NCBI GenBank assembly: GCA_910577235.1
Contig: CAJTMX010000023.1
Coordinates: 4,840 to 68,839, forward strand
Direction of reading: 5' to 3'
DNA: 64,000 bases
Origin: an uncultured Acetatifactor sp.
GTDB lineage: Bacteria; Bacillota; Clostridia; Lachnospirales; Lachnospiraceae
The notes beneath the pieces were generated by a model. That model saw nothing but the letters and a program-made list of their open reading frames with translations. It was not told the DNA's origin and ran no database searches. The translations under genes and the position numbers were made by a program. Shown in pieces: positions 8,477-16,524 of this stretch (position 1 is its first letter; each line of letters starts with the position of its first letter).

Positions 8477-9340
8477 TCAGCGGAAAGGGGCGTAGTTTTC
8501 TTCGTAGCCGGTCTCCCGGGCCACCACCACAAAACGCCCGTGATCCACATGGTAAGAACAGGTGGAGAGAGTCAGGAAATGATCTCCGAACTCTGCCGTT
8601 ACTCCGGTGTCATACAGGGAAAGAGCCTTGATATTGTTGTAGAAATCGTCAAACTCCTCCTGTGTATCCGCCTGAAAGAACTGATAAAACTTAAAGACCT
8701 GATCTGTCTTTCGGTATACCTGCGAGGGAAAGACGGCGATCACTTCGTAAGTGTGAACCCCTTTTTCCGTATGAAGATACATTTCCCGGTGTTCCCGAAA
8801 GTAATCTTCCTCCTTATACTTGTCCAATTCCCCAAACATAGCGCCGGATTTCATGTTGTGTCCGTGAATGATCAGATTGGTGGTCAAAGGATCTACACAG
8901 CTGTCCGTATCCAGGATCAGGCAGCCGTTCTGGTCACTGCCGCCGTCAAATCCCCGGCGCAGATAATAATTCTCATCCCGGGGAGTCCACATGACAGGAT
9001 AGTCCACCGGGGTATCCGGTATCACCAGCCAGGCGGCCATATCCTCATTTGCGAGAAAACCGTCCCGATAGGGATTGTCTACCGGCTGCGGCGTAGGCTC
9101 CGGGGTGGCAGCGGGCAGCGGCGATTCCGTGGGGGCCGCTGTAGGGGGAATACTCTCCGGCTTAGGGGAGGGGGTCTCCGGCTGCAAATGATCCTCCGCA
9201 GAGGGACGTAAGGTCTCCAGAGTTTCCTGAGATATCCTGCTCCTCTCATAGCGGTACAGCAGGATAGTTCCCGCGCAGACCAGACAACATATTCCCAGAG
9301 CAATTAAAATGGCTATTAATATTCTCCTTGTCTTTTTCAT
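8477..9340 (-). CDS. srtB: class B sortase
   Basis: Protein of 287 residues: N-terminal membrane anchor (ILIAILIALGICCLVCAGTI), a Pro/Thr/Glu-rich linker around residues 45-100, then the sortase barrel. Catalytic residues are visible: His161 in IIHGHNM, Cys261 in TLSTCSYH and Arg269 in GRFVVVAR. The pattern IHGHNMKSGAMFG is typical of class B. Class B sortases of Clostridia are known to accept (S/P)PXTG-like signals, which fits the neighbouring VPKTG protein. The start at 9340 puts MKKTRR directly before the membrane helix; the upstream TTG extension to 9427 adds a non-conserved tail and was not chosen. A convincing ribosome binding site is not seen. Confidence 0.9.
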   Translation of the reverse strand: MKKTRRILIAILIALGICCLVCAGTILLYRYERSRISQETLETLRPSAEDHLQPETPSPKPESIPPTAAPTESPLPAATPEPTPQPVDNPYRDGFLANEDMAAWLVIPDTPVDYPVMWTPRDENYYLRRGFDGGSDQNGCLILDTDSCVDPLTTNLIIHGHNMKSGAMFGELDKYKEEDYFREHREMYLHTEKGVHTYEVIAVFPSQVYRKTDQVFKFYQFFQADTQEEFDDFYNNIKALSLYDTGVTAEFGDHFLTLSTCSYHVDHGRFVVVARETGYEENYAPFR

Positions 9341-9526
9341 GGTTTCATTATACGATAGGAACAGGGCATATTGCAATAAGTTTAGAAAAATATAAGAAAT
9401 TGCTTTATTTTTGTAACCATTTGCCAAAAATTATTGACAGTATATATCAAGAGGAACACAGAACGGTAAGATTTCGGAAGGATATGGGGATTTTACCAAA
9501 CATATTCCAAGGAGGTTACTTTAATT

Positions 9527-10126
9527 ATGAGAGGAAAAGAGAAGTGTAGAGCGTTAAAGGAGATACGCAGGCAGATAGCCGCGGAAAATGATATTCCTTA
9601 TGCGGTGTCCCAATGCACTTATCAGGGTGATTGTAAGGGGACCTGTCCGAAATGTGAATCGGAACTGCGCTATCTGGAGCGTGAGCTTGAGATCAGGAAA
9701 GGGCTGGGCAAAGCGGTGGCAGTGGTGGGGATCTCCACCTCTGTGTGTGCCGGTCTTACAGCCTGCAGTCCCGTGAATCTAATAAAAGATTCATTGGGGA
9801 TAGGGGCCACGGAAGATTATGAACTGGATGGTATGGCAACGCTGCCTGAGGATGCGGTAGGTTATGAAGAGGCCTGGCCCGGGGACCCGGAGGGGGATAC
9901 AGATACATATGAGGGAGGTTTGGAGGAGGGAATCCCCATTGGGGAAGATACTGTTTCGGGGGAAGGTACATCCCAGGAAAGTACAGAACCCCAGGAGACG
10001 GAAGATGCACTCATGGGAGAGATGCCGGCTTTTGAGACAGAATCGGAGGAAATGACTTCGGAACTGGCGGGGGATATCGCGCTGCCGGAGGCCTGTCCGG
10101 AAACGGATGGGGCGACGGGGCTATGA
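9527..10126 (+). CDS. four-cysteine membrane-anchored protein paired with a radical SAM enzyme
   Basis: Protein of 199 residues. The N-terminal 60 residues are strongly patterned: KCRALKEIR, then Cys30, Cys36, Cys40 and Cys43 in CTYQGDC and CKGTCPKC, then a charged helix. A hydrophobic segment at about 61-82 contains AGLTAC, resembling an internal lipobox. The remainder is an acidic low-complexity tail rich in Glu, Thr and Ser. The four cysteines could hold zinc or an iron-sulfur cluster, or could be modified. It follows a GGAGG ribosome binding site and its stop overlaps the start of the radical SAM gene, so the two are co-translated. I have an impression of this N-terminal domain recurring beside PflA-like proteins in gut anaerobes, but know no assigned function. 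Confidence 0.8.
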   Translation: MRGKEKCRALKEIRRQIAAENDIPYAVSQCTYQGDCKGTCPKCESELRYLERELEIRKGLGKAVAVVGISTSVCAGLTACSPVNLIKDSLGIGATEDYELDGMATLPEDAVGYEEAWPGDPEGDTDTYEGGLEEGIPIGEDTVSGEGTSQESTEPQETEDALMGEMPAFETESEEMTSELAGDIALPEACPETDGATGL

Positions 10127-10749
10127 GCATTACGCTTCCCGTATTTGCAATTGAGCGCCATCGTCTTACCACGGACGGCCAGGGAGTGACTACGCTGGTG
10201 GGCTCTTACGGCTGTCCGCTGCAGTGCAGATACTGTTTCAATCCCCACGCATGGAATCCGTCTACACTGAAAGTATGCAATCACATGACGCCGGAGCAGT
10301 TGTATGACAGGGTTAAGATAGACAATCTGTATTTTCTGGCAACGGGCGGCGGCGTGACTTTCGGAGGAGGCGAATCCCTGCTGCATGCCCCTTTTATCGC
10401 CGCGTTCCGGCAGGTCTGCGGCCCTGAGTGGCATCTGGCAGTGGAGACTTCCCTGCATATTCCCAGGCAGAATCTTGAGCAGGTGTTGGAGACGGTGGAT
10501 GAGTTTATCGTAGATATCAAAGATATGGACGAAACGGTATACGAATCCTATACCGGACAGCCCCAGAGCCCTGTGCGGGAAAATCTGCGTATTCTGTCCG
10601 AGGCTGTGTCGCCGGAGCAGGTGATGATCCGGGTCCCACGTATTCCTTTCTATAATACAAAAGACCATATTCACAGTTCTCTGGAACAGCTACGTGAAAT
10701 TGGATTCACGCAGACAGAGGTCTTTGATTATTTTCTGAAAAAGCAGTGA
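10123..10749 (+). CDS. PflA-like radical SAM activase
   Basis: Protein of 208 residues in the radical SAM superfamily. The cluster motif is Cys31, Cys35 and Cys38 (GCPLQCRYC), followed by NPHAW, and the SAM-contact glycine motif appears as FGGGESLL. This layout matches glycyl radical enzyme activases (pyruvate formate-lyase activating enzyme type), but the protein is shorter than canonical PflA and no glycyl radical enzyme is encoded nearby. Its start overlaps the stop of the four-Cys protein (ATGA), implying a functional pair in which that protein is the substrate, partner or electron source. Specificity is unknown. Confidence 0.85.
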   Translation: MSITLPVFAIERHRLTTDGQGVTTLVGSYGCPLQCRYCFNPHAWNPSTLKVCNHMTPEQLYDRVKIDNLYFLATGGGVTFGGGESLLHAPFIAAFRQVCGPEWHLAVETSLHIPRQNLEQVLETVDEFIVDIKDMDETVYESYTGQPQSPVRENLRILSEAVSPEQVMIRVPRIPFYNTKDHIHSSLEQLREIGFTQTEVFDYFLKKQ

Positions 10750-10836
10750 TGATATATGAAATATGCGTCAAATAGCAAAAACTATGGTACAAAATTATTA
10801 AAACTAAATTTAGCATATAATTCCAAACAAAAAGTG

Positions 10837-10865
10837 TTGCGAAAACTTAAATGATGTTTTATAAT
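10837..10865 (+). promoter_or_regulatory. promoter of the BlaI-like regulator
   Basis: TTGCGA at 10837-10842, 17-bp spacer, consensus TATAAT at 10860-10865; the gene starts 32 bp downstream. The spacer contains the inverted repeat AAAAC/GTTTT (starting near 10843), a possible autoregulatory operator. Confidence 0.65.
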
Positions 10866-10896
10866 AGTTTCAAATAAAGTAAAAGGAGAGAAGGCC

Positions 10897-11292
10897 ATGA
10901 AACTTAATCCAAGAGAATTGGAAGTTTTAAAGATTTTGCTGGAGAGCGAGAGAGCGCTTACATCCACAGAGATTGTCAACTCCGGCGAGGAATTGACACA
11001 GAGTACGGTGCAGGCTGTGCTGCGCAAGCTGTTGGCGGCCGAACTTGTTGAAGTGAAGGGTGTGACGCACAGCGGAAACGTGCTGAGCAGAACATTCGGA
11101 GCTACCAAAAAGTCCAAAGAGGTATTGAGCAGGAGATTTTTGGACGATCTCAAGAATTTTCACAACATTATCGACAAGAAGATGTTACTTACCGGTCTTC
11201 TGGATCTGGAGAAGGACAACCCCCGTATCGACAAGGAGGTTGACGACCTTATCAAGTACCTGAACAATTTTAAGACCAAACGTAGCAAGTAA
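10897..11292 (+). CDS. BlaI/MecI-like winged-helix transcriptional regulator
   Basis: Protein of 131 residues. Residues 5-70 form a winged helix of the penicillinase-repressor type (LNPRELEVLKILLE..., then TSTEIV and STVQAVLRKLLA as recognition region, then the wing). The C-terminal half is helical and would be the dimerisation part. No BlaR-type sensor protease, beta-lactamase or copper ATPase is nearby, so the regulated genes are not identifiable; MarR-like function is an alternative. AAAAGGAGAGAAGG provides a strong ribosome binding site. A terminator follows at once, so the gene is monocistronic. Confidence 0.75.
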   Translation: MKLNPRELEVLKILLESERALTSTEIVNSGEELTQSTVQAVLRKLLAAELVEVKGVTHSGNVLSRTFGATKKSKEVLSRRFLDDLKNFHNIIDKKMLLTGLLDLEKDNPRIDKEVDDLIKYLNNFKTKRSK

Positions 11293-11299
11293 GACATAT

Positions 11300-11335
11300 G
11301 GCCGGGAATCTTTGGGTGATTCCCGGCCTATTATT
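11300..11335 (+). terminator. intrinsic terminator after the BlaI-like gene
   Basis: Perfect 11-bp stem GGCCGGGAATC (11300-11310) with GATTCCCGGCC (11318-11328), loop of 7, followed by TATTATTAT. It may also serve the convergent minus-strand gene ending at 11358. Confidence 0.8.
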
Positions 11336-11357
11336 ATCCATGATTTTTATTCTGTTT

Positions 11358-12191
11358 TCAACTCTTCTCTGAAGTGAAATCCTGTGTATTTTTGCTGACT
11401 TCAATAGTCTGATGCAGCGTTGCGAACAGTTCGTTGTAACGCATATTCTTCGCGGTGAAACGGATCACATCCGCGTAGAGGCTCAGCGGTATATCCCTGC
11501 CCTCAAAGGAAAAGCTCTGACCGTTCATGGCCAGTATCCGGTCTGCGATCTGCCGGGCATAGGCCTGGTCCTCGCTGGCAGTCAGCATGGCAAACTCGTC
11601 TCCGCCGATGCGGAAGACCAGATCCTCCGGGCCGCCGCACATATCCATGCGCCGGGCGGTCTCGGCGATGGCCAGATCGCCTGCCCTGCGGGAAATCTCA
11701 TTGATGGGAATCAGCGAACGGATATCACAGCATACAAAGTAACAATCTTTCCGCTCTTTAAACAGATCATACAATTCACTGATGTCTACCATTTTTTTTC
11801 TACTCATAAACTCATCTCCATAATCAAACTCCGACAAATTCAGCCGGGGACATAGGTCCGCGAAAGACCGCTCCCGGCGGTACGCGGACGGACTACAGTT
11901 CCAGATGGACTCAAAGGCTCTGGTGAAGGATTCATTGCTCTGATAACAGTAGCGCAGAGCGATGTCCAGTATGCTGTCTTCGGGACAGTTTAGCAGGTCC
12001 TGGGCCGCTCGGGTCAGGCGCCGTTTGATGATATATTCTTTGACGGAATAATGCGCCAGACGGCGCAGCATTTTCTGGAGGCTGGAGGGAGAGCAGTAGC
12101 ATGCCCTTGCCACATCCTCGGCCGTGATATTTTCACACAGATTTTCCTCCATATAACACAGTGCCAGGTTCAACAGAGTCAGATTGTCCAT
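11358..12191 (-). CDS. AraC-type DNA-binding domain fused to a GGDEF domain
   Basis: Protein of 277 residues. The N-terminal 100 residues are an AraC-family double helix-turn-helix (ITAEDVARACYCSPSSLQKM, then a second helix pair ending in NCSPSAYRRER). The C-terminal half is a GGDEF domain: CDIRSLIPINEISRRAGD corresponds to the metal and nucleotide site, and an intact IGGDEFAML signature follows. No RxxD inhibitory site is visible before GGDEF. It could be a transcription factor that makes or senses cyclic-di-GMP. The ATG at 12191 follows AAAGGAT; an upstream TTG at 12215 is less likely. The domain order (HTH first, GGDEF last, no sensor domain) is unusual. Confidence 0.85.
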   Translation of the reverse strand: MDNLTLLNLALCYMEENLCENITAEDVARACYCSPSSLQKMLRRLAHYSVKEYIIKRRLTRAAQDLLNCPEDSILDIALRYCYQSNESFTRAFESIWNCSPSAYRRERSFADLCPRLNLSEFDYGDEFMSRKKMVDISELYDLFKERKDCYFVCCDIRSLIPINEISRRAGDLAIAETARRMDMCGGPEDLVFRIGGDEFAMLTASEDQAYARQIADRILAMNGQSFSFEGRDIPLSLYADVIRFTAKNMRYNELFATLHQTIEVSKNTQDFTSEKS

Positions 12192-12318
12192 ACATATATT
12201 ATCCTTTCTGATCAAAATGTGGCAGAGCGTTTCCGGCCCGGCAATTCCGCGGACGGGGCTGCCACGATAAAAAAGGTTCGACGTCGTATTATAAAGATAT
12301 CATATTTTTGGCGGAGGG

Positions 12319-12430
12319 GCTTGATATTTTCAATCTGCTTGATATTTTTCGGATTTTCCAGTACACTAAGTTTGGATACGGAACATCCGGATACTGATTG
12401 GTGTAATATCACAGGTGAAACCTGTGATAT
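12319..12430. promoter_or_regulatory. regulatory region between divergent genes: direct repeats and an 11-bp inverted repeat
   Basis: Two 12-bp direct repeats GCTTGATATTTT (12319-12330 and 12337-12348) with an 18-bp register, typical of AraC-family half-sites, lie upstream of the AraC/GGDEF gene. Further along is a perfect inverted repeat ATATCACAGGT (12406-12416) with ACCTGTGATAT (12420-12430) around GAA. Related motifs GATTGGTGTAAT and AATTGGTGCAAT flank this palindrome. The region therefore probably controls both the regulator and the operon starting at 12565. Confidence 0.6.
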
Positions 12431-12564
12431 GCGGGCAGAGGAAAATCTGAATCCGGCGGCTCATATACCAATTGGTGCAATGGCGTAGTCGATTTAGCAA
12501 CTGCAGGTATGCGTGGAGAGATAAGCTTGCAGCTGCGTGAACGGTAAGGCGGGAGGAGTGTAAA

Positions 12565-13854
12565 TTGGCGAGGAGCCCGGAAGATAGCGATATGAAACAG
12601 AAGATCGGAAAGCTGGCGGAAGAAGTGCTGGCGCTGTCCAGGGACAATATTCTGGTGTCCCTGAGATTCCTTGATGTGGCGCTGCTGGGTCTTGTCTGGC
12701 AGGAGAGAGCGTCTATCGGCTGCATGGCCACGGATGGCAGCACCGTGTGGTATGATCCCGAACATATACTGCGGCTGTACCGCCGGGACCCCCGGCTGGT
12801 GACCCGCAGTATGCTGCACCTGCTGCTGCACTGCATCTTTTATCACGGGTTTGCCTATGACAGAGTGGAGCGTGAGCTGTGGGATATGGCGTCGGATATG
12901 GCGGTGGAGAGCGTGATCCTGGAGATGGACCTGCCCATGGCCGGCCTGGACACGGACGGGGAGGCGGAGGCAAAACTGCGAGTGTGGCGGGAGGACGTGG
13001 GAGCTTTGACGGCGGAACGCATCTACAGATATATGAAACACAATCCCGTCAGCCCCCGGGAGCGCCAGGAACTGACGGCGTTGTTTTACCGGGACGACCA
13101 TGGGCGGTGGATGCCTGAAGGGGAGATTCAGATGACGCCCCAGCAGTGGAAGAAGATAAGCGAGCGGGTCAAAGCGGACCTGAAATCTTTTACCAAAAGC
13201 AAGACAGGCACCCAGGGACTGGAAAAGAATCTGGCGGAAGCCACCCGGGATAAGTACGATTACGGCGCGATACTGAAACGTTTTACGGTCATGGGGGAAG
13301 ACATGACGGTGAATGACGAGGAGTTTGACTATATCTATTACACCTACGGGCTTGAGCGCTACGGCAATATGCCGCTGATCGAACCGCTGGAGTATAAGGA
13401 TGCCAAAAAGGTGAAAGAGTTCGTCATCGCGCTGGACACCTCCGCCTCCTGCCGGGGGCCGGTGGTAAAGGCGTTTTTAAACAAAACATACTCTCTGCTG
13501 AAAGGCTCGGAAAATTTTTTTACAAAAATAAACGTGCATATCATTCAGTGCGATAATGAGGTGCAGAGCGATACGAAAATAACCTGCGACGAGGATTTTC
13601 AGCAGTTCATGGCCCACGGCAAACTGCAGGGATTCGGAGCCACGGATTTCCGTCCGGTGTTCGATTACGTGGACAGACTGCTGGAGCAGGGAGAGTTTGA
13701 CAATCTGAAAGGGCTTATCTATTTTACCGACGGCTACGGCATATACCCGGAGAGGATGCCGGGCTATGATGTGATTTTCGCGTTTTTGGAGGAAGACGAG
13801 GGGCGCCGCAGCGTACCCCCCTGGAGTATGAAAGTTATAATAGAAGAGGAATAG
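12565..13854 (+). CDS. metallopeptidase-like protein with VWA-like domain (DUF2201 family)
   Basis: Protein of 429 residues. The N-terminal half resembles the putative metallopeptidase domain of the DUF2201 family, with LLLHCIFYH near residues 87-95 in the place of the usual HExxH-like helix; the glutamate is not present, so peptidase activity is doubtful. The C-terminal part from about residue 285 is a von Willebrand A-like fold with a MIDAS-type start LDTSAS and a later YFTDGYG. Such proteins occur with MoxR-type AAA ATPases, and one follows 11 bp downstream. The start is TTG at 12565 after GGGAGGAG; the next in-frame ATG is nine codons further. First gene of a three-gene operon. Confidence 0.8.
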   Translation: MARSPEDSDMKQKIGKLAEEVLALSRDNILVSLRFLDVALLGLVWQERASIGCMATDGSTVWYDPEHILRLYRRDPRLVTRSMLHLLLHCIFYHGFAYDRVERELWDMASDMAVESVILEMDLPMAGLDTDGEAEAKLRVWREDVGALTAERIYRYMKHNPVSPRERQELTALFYRDDHGRWMPEGEIQMTPQQWKKISERVKADLKSFTKSKTGTQGLEKNLAEATRDKYDYGAILKRFTVMGEDMTVNDEEFDYIYYTYGLERYGNMPLIEPLEYKDAKKVKEFVIALDTSASCRGPVVKAFLNKTYSLLKGSENFFTKINVHIIQCDNEVQSDTKITCDEDFQQFMAHGKLQGFGATDFRPVFDYVDRLLEQGEFDNLKGLIYFTDGYGIYPERMPGYDVIFAFLEEDEGRRSVPPWSMKVIIEEE

Positions 13855-13865
13855 GTGGAGGGCAT

Positions 13866-15431
13866 ATGAACATTAAACAGGCAAAGGAGTATATCAAGAA
13901 CTCCGTGAACATATATCTGAAAAAGGATGAGTTTGGCGAGTACTGTATTCCGGTGGTGCGCCAGCGTCCTATTTTTCTGCTGGGCGCGCCGGGGATCGGC
14001 AAGACGGCGGTGATGGAGCAGATCGCCCAGGAGATGGGGATCGCGCTGGTATCCTACTCCATGACCCATCACACGCGCCAGTCGGCGCTGGGCCTGCCGT
14101 TTATCGCCCACAAGACTTACGGAGGGCAGGAGTACGACATCTCCGAATATACCATGAGCGAGATCATCGCGGCCATCTATGAGACTATGGAGGAGAGCGG
14201 CATCCGGGAGGGTATCCTGTTTCTGGACGAGATTAACTGCGTGTCAGAGACTTTGGCTCCCGCCATGCTCCAGTTTTTGCAGTACAAGATATTCGGGCGG
14301 CACAGGGTGCCGGAGGGATGGGTCATCGTCACCGCGGGAAACCCGCCGGAGTACAACAAGTCCGTGCGGGAATTCGACGTGGTGACCATGGACCGGCTGA
14401 AGGTCATGGAGGTGGAGGCAGACTACCGCACCTGGAAAGAATACGCGCTGGAGCGCCATCTTCACGGCGCGGTGCTGAATTTTCTGGATCTGAAAAAGGA
14501 GTATTTTTATCATATGGAGATCACCGCCAAGGGGCGCAGTTATGTGACGGCCCGCGGATGGGAGGACTTATCCCAGATATTGCAGCACTATGAGGAGGAG
14601 AGTCTAAACGTGGACGAAACTCTGGTGGGACAGTATATCCGCAACGATAAGATCGTCCGGGAATTTACCGCCTACTATGATCTGTACCAAAAATACCAGA
14701 AGGACTACCGGATACAGGAGATTCTGGAGGGCAGACCCACCGTACAGGCCATAGCCCGTGCCAAGGCGGCTGCCTTTGACGAAAGGCTGTCCCTGGTGGG
14801 GATGCTGCTGGACCGGATGCTGGCGGATATGCAGGAGGTCATGGAGCAGGCGGCCTGCCTCACCGATACCCGCGCCCTGTTGCTGGCGGTGAAGAACACG
14901 GTGACCGAGGATACCCGGCCCGAGCAGGTGGCGGCCTATTTGGAGCAGCTGGTGGTGAAAAAGAGGGAGCAGATGTTGGCTTTGGACAGGGCAGGGACCT
15001 TGTCAGGGGAGGACAGAAAAAAGAGCAAGAAGGTGCTGCTGTTTCTGGAACAGTCCCGCAGGGCGGTGATGACCGGAGGATTGGGAGGCACTGCAAACTG
15101 GGACGGGCCGGAGCAGTCTGGCGCAGCCGGCGGTGGAGAAAAGGCTTTTGCGGTAGTCCGGGAGCGGTATGAGGCGGCGGTATCCGCCATGAAACGGGAT
15201 ACGGAGCGGGTGCAACGGGAACTGCATAACCTCTTTTCGTTTGCCCAGGAGGCTTTCGCGGAGGGCAATGAAATGCTGATCCTGGTGACCCAGTTGACTG
15301 TGAGCAGCGCCGGGGCCGGATTTATCGCCACATTTGGCAGTGAAGATTATCAGCGATTCAGTCAGGATCTGATGCTTGCCCAGCGCCAGAGCCGGATACA
15401 GGGGCAGATCGCGCAGCTGAAACTGGAGTGA
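13866..15431 (+). CDS. MoxR-like AAA+ ATPase
   Basis: Protein of 521 residues. The AAA+ core occupies roughly residues 30-270, with Walker A GAPGIGKT near 40-47, Walker B ILFLDEIN near 118-125 and a sensor-1 asparagine in VTAGNPPEYN. The C-terminal 250 residues are mostly helical and not recognisable. MoxR ATPases work as chaperone-like remodelling machines together with VWA proteins, in line with the gene upstream. GGTGGAGGGCAT gives the ribosome binding site, and the next gene starts 10 bp after its stop. Confidence 0.85.
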   Translation: MNIKQAKEYIKNSVNIYLKKDEFGEYCIPVVRQRPIFLLGAPGIGKTAVMEQIAQEMGIALVSYSMTHHTRQSALGLPFIAHKTYGGQEYDISEYTMSEIIAAIYETMEESGIREGILFLDEINCVSETLAPAMLQFLQYKIFGRHRVPEGWVIVTAGNPPEYNKSVREFDVVTMDRLKVMEVEADYRTWKEYALERHLHGAVLNFLDLKKEYFYHMEITAKGRSYVTARGWEDLSQILQHYEEESLNVDETLVGQYIRNDKIVREFTAYYDLYQKYQKDYRIQEILEGRPTVQAIARAKAAAFDERLSLVGMLLDRMLADMQEVMEQAACLTDTRALLLAVKNTVTEDTRPEQVAAYLEQLVVKKREQMLALDRAGTLSGEDRKKSKKVLLFLEQSRRAVMTGGLGGTANWDGPEQSGAAGGGEKAFAVVRERYEAAVSAMKRDTERVQRELHNLFSFAQEAFAEGNEMLILVTQLTVSSAGAGFIATFGSEDYQRFSQDLMLAQRQSRIQGQIAQLKLE

Positions 15432-15441
15432 AGACAGAGAG

Positions 15442-16356
15442 ATGAAAGAATATGAGTATGACACGGGCAACGGCTGCCTGAGATATACTGTAGAGCCGGA
15501 CGGAATCTGTATAAGCGGATGGCAGGGAAACGGGCGCACGGTCAGAGTGCCGGAGCAGATAGAGGGACAGGCGGTGACCGGCGTTGGCAGCAAGGCCTTT
15601 CTCAGCAAAAAGAATCTGCGGGAGATAGAGCTGCCTGCAGGGCTGCGCAGTCTGGGCGACTGGGCTTTTGCCTACTGTGGTAATCTGGAGCGGGTCACGA
15701 TTTCTGCCGAATGTTCTCAAATGGGAAAATCACTGTTTCTGGATTGTGAGAAACTTGGCTGTATATCCGGAGTCCGCCGCGGTGAAGACGGAGTGAGGGA
15801 GGCCTGGCCGGCGGCTTGCGGGCAGCTGCTCGCGGCGGCTGTTACAAAGTTGGAGGCCTATTATCTGCTGGAGCCCGGAGCGGTGGGCAGCGGGGAGTGG
15901 CTCAGAAAGTGGGATGCCCGTCTGGAGGCGGTGATGAGGGCCGATGACGGGGAAGGGTATTTTAAACAAGTGCTATGCGGTGAAGAGGACTACGGCAGCA
16001 CGGATATGGAGGCATATCTGCGGGCCGCAAGACAGAAAAAGGTCAGGCTTGCGATGCTGCGGCTTGAGTGCGATCAAGGGCTTGCGTCTGCCATGCGGCA
16101 TTATCTGGAGCAGTATCTGCTGACACATACCAAGGGCTGTGAGAGCGAGGAGAGCTGGCAGGTGATACTGGCCCAGGGGGAGACCAGCCCGCAGTATGTG
16201 CAACTGTTTCTGCGGCTGGGCTGCGCCGGAAGGGAGAATATAGAGGCTATGATACAGCAGATGGGGGAGGATCAGCCCCAGCTGCGGGCGGCGTTTTTGC
16301 GCTATCAGCAGGAACAGTTGGGACATGGAGACTTTTTCCAGGGGTTATCCCTGTGA
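15442..16356 (+). CDS. BspA-type leucine-rich repeat protein
   Basis: Protein of 304 residues. Residues 20-110 contain LRR_5 (BspA/TpLRR) repeats: VRVPEQIEGQAVTGVGSKAF, NLREIELPAGLRSLGDWAF and NLERVTISAECSQMG. The remaining 190 residues are helical without recognised domain; they contain no signal peptide, so the protein is expected in the cytoplasm. It is the last gene of the operon with the VWA-like and MoxR-like genes and may be the client-recognition part of that machine (inference). Confidence 0.75.
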   Translation: MKEYEYDTGNGCLRYTVEPDGICISGWQGNGRTVRVPEQIEGQAVTGVGSKAFLSKKNLREIELPAGLRSLGDWAFAYCGNLERVTISAECSQMGKSLFLDCEKLGCISGVRRGEDGVREAWPAACGQLLAAAVTKLEAYYLLEPGAVGSGEWLRKWDARLEAVMRADDGEGYFKQVLCGEEDYGSTDMEAYLRAARQKKVRLAMLRLECDQGLASAMRHYLEQYLLTHTKGCESEESWQVILAQGETSPQYVQLFLRLGCAGRENIEAMIQQMGEDQPQLRAAFLRYQQEQLGHGDFFQGLSL

Positions 16357-16385
16357 GGCAATCCCTCGAAAATATACCGAAACGG

Positions 16386-16413
16386 TTGCGGCCCCGGAAA
16401 AAAGTGGTATAAT
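16386..16413 (+). promoter_or_regulatory. promoter of the UDP-sugar genes
   Basis: TTGCGG at 16386-16391, 16-bp spacer, TATAAT at 16408-16413. The next gene starts at 16525, leaving a leader of about 105 nt. Confidence 0.6.
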
Positions 16414-16524
16414 GTTCGGAAAGGGCAGAGATCCCAAACCCCGATTCCGGCGCCTGAGGGTTGCCAGTACAGGAACAAAGCTGCAAACATATAAGGAATC
16501 TTTTAAAGAAAGAAGGAAATTGCT

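Noticed and set aside
9341..9427. TTG start that lengthens the sortase by 29 residues
   Set aside because: The extension is not signal-like, and the ATG at 9340 directly precedes the expected charged start and membrane helix.
9434..9472. TTGACA upstream of the four-Cys gene as a promoter
   Set aside because: No -10 box lies at 16-18 bp; the nearest candidate TAAGAT is 27 bp away.
9605..9660. The C-x3-C-x2-C motif of the four-Cys protein read as a radical SAM domain
   Set aside because: The protein has no barrel sequence around it and is far too short before the membrane helix.
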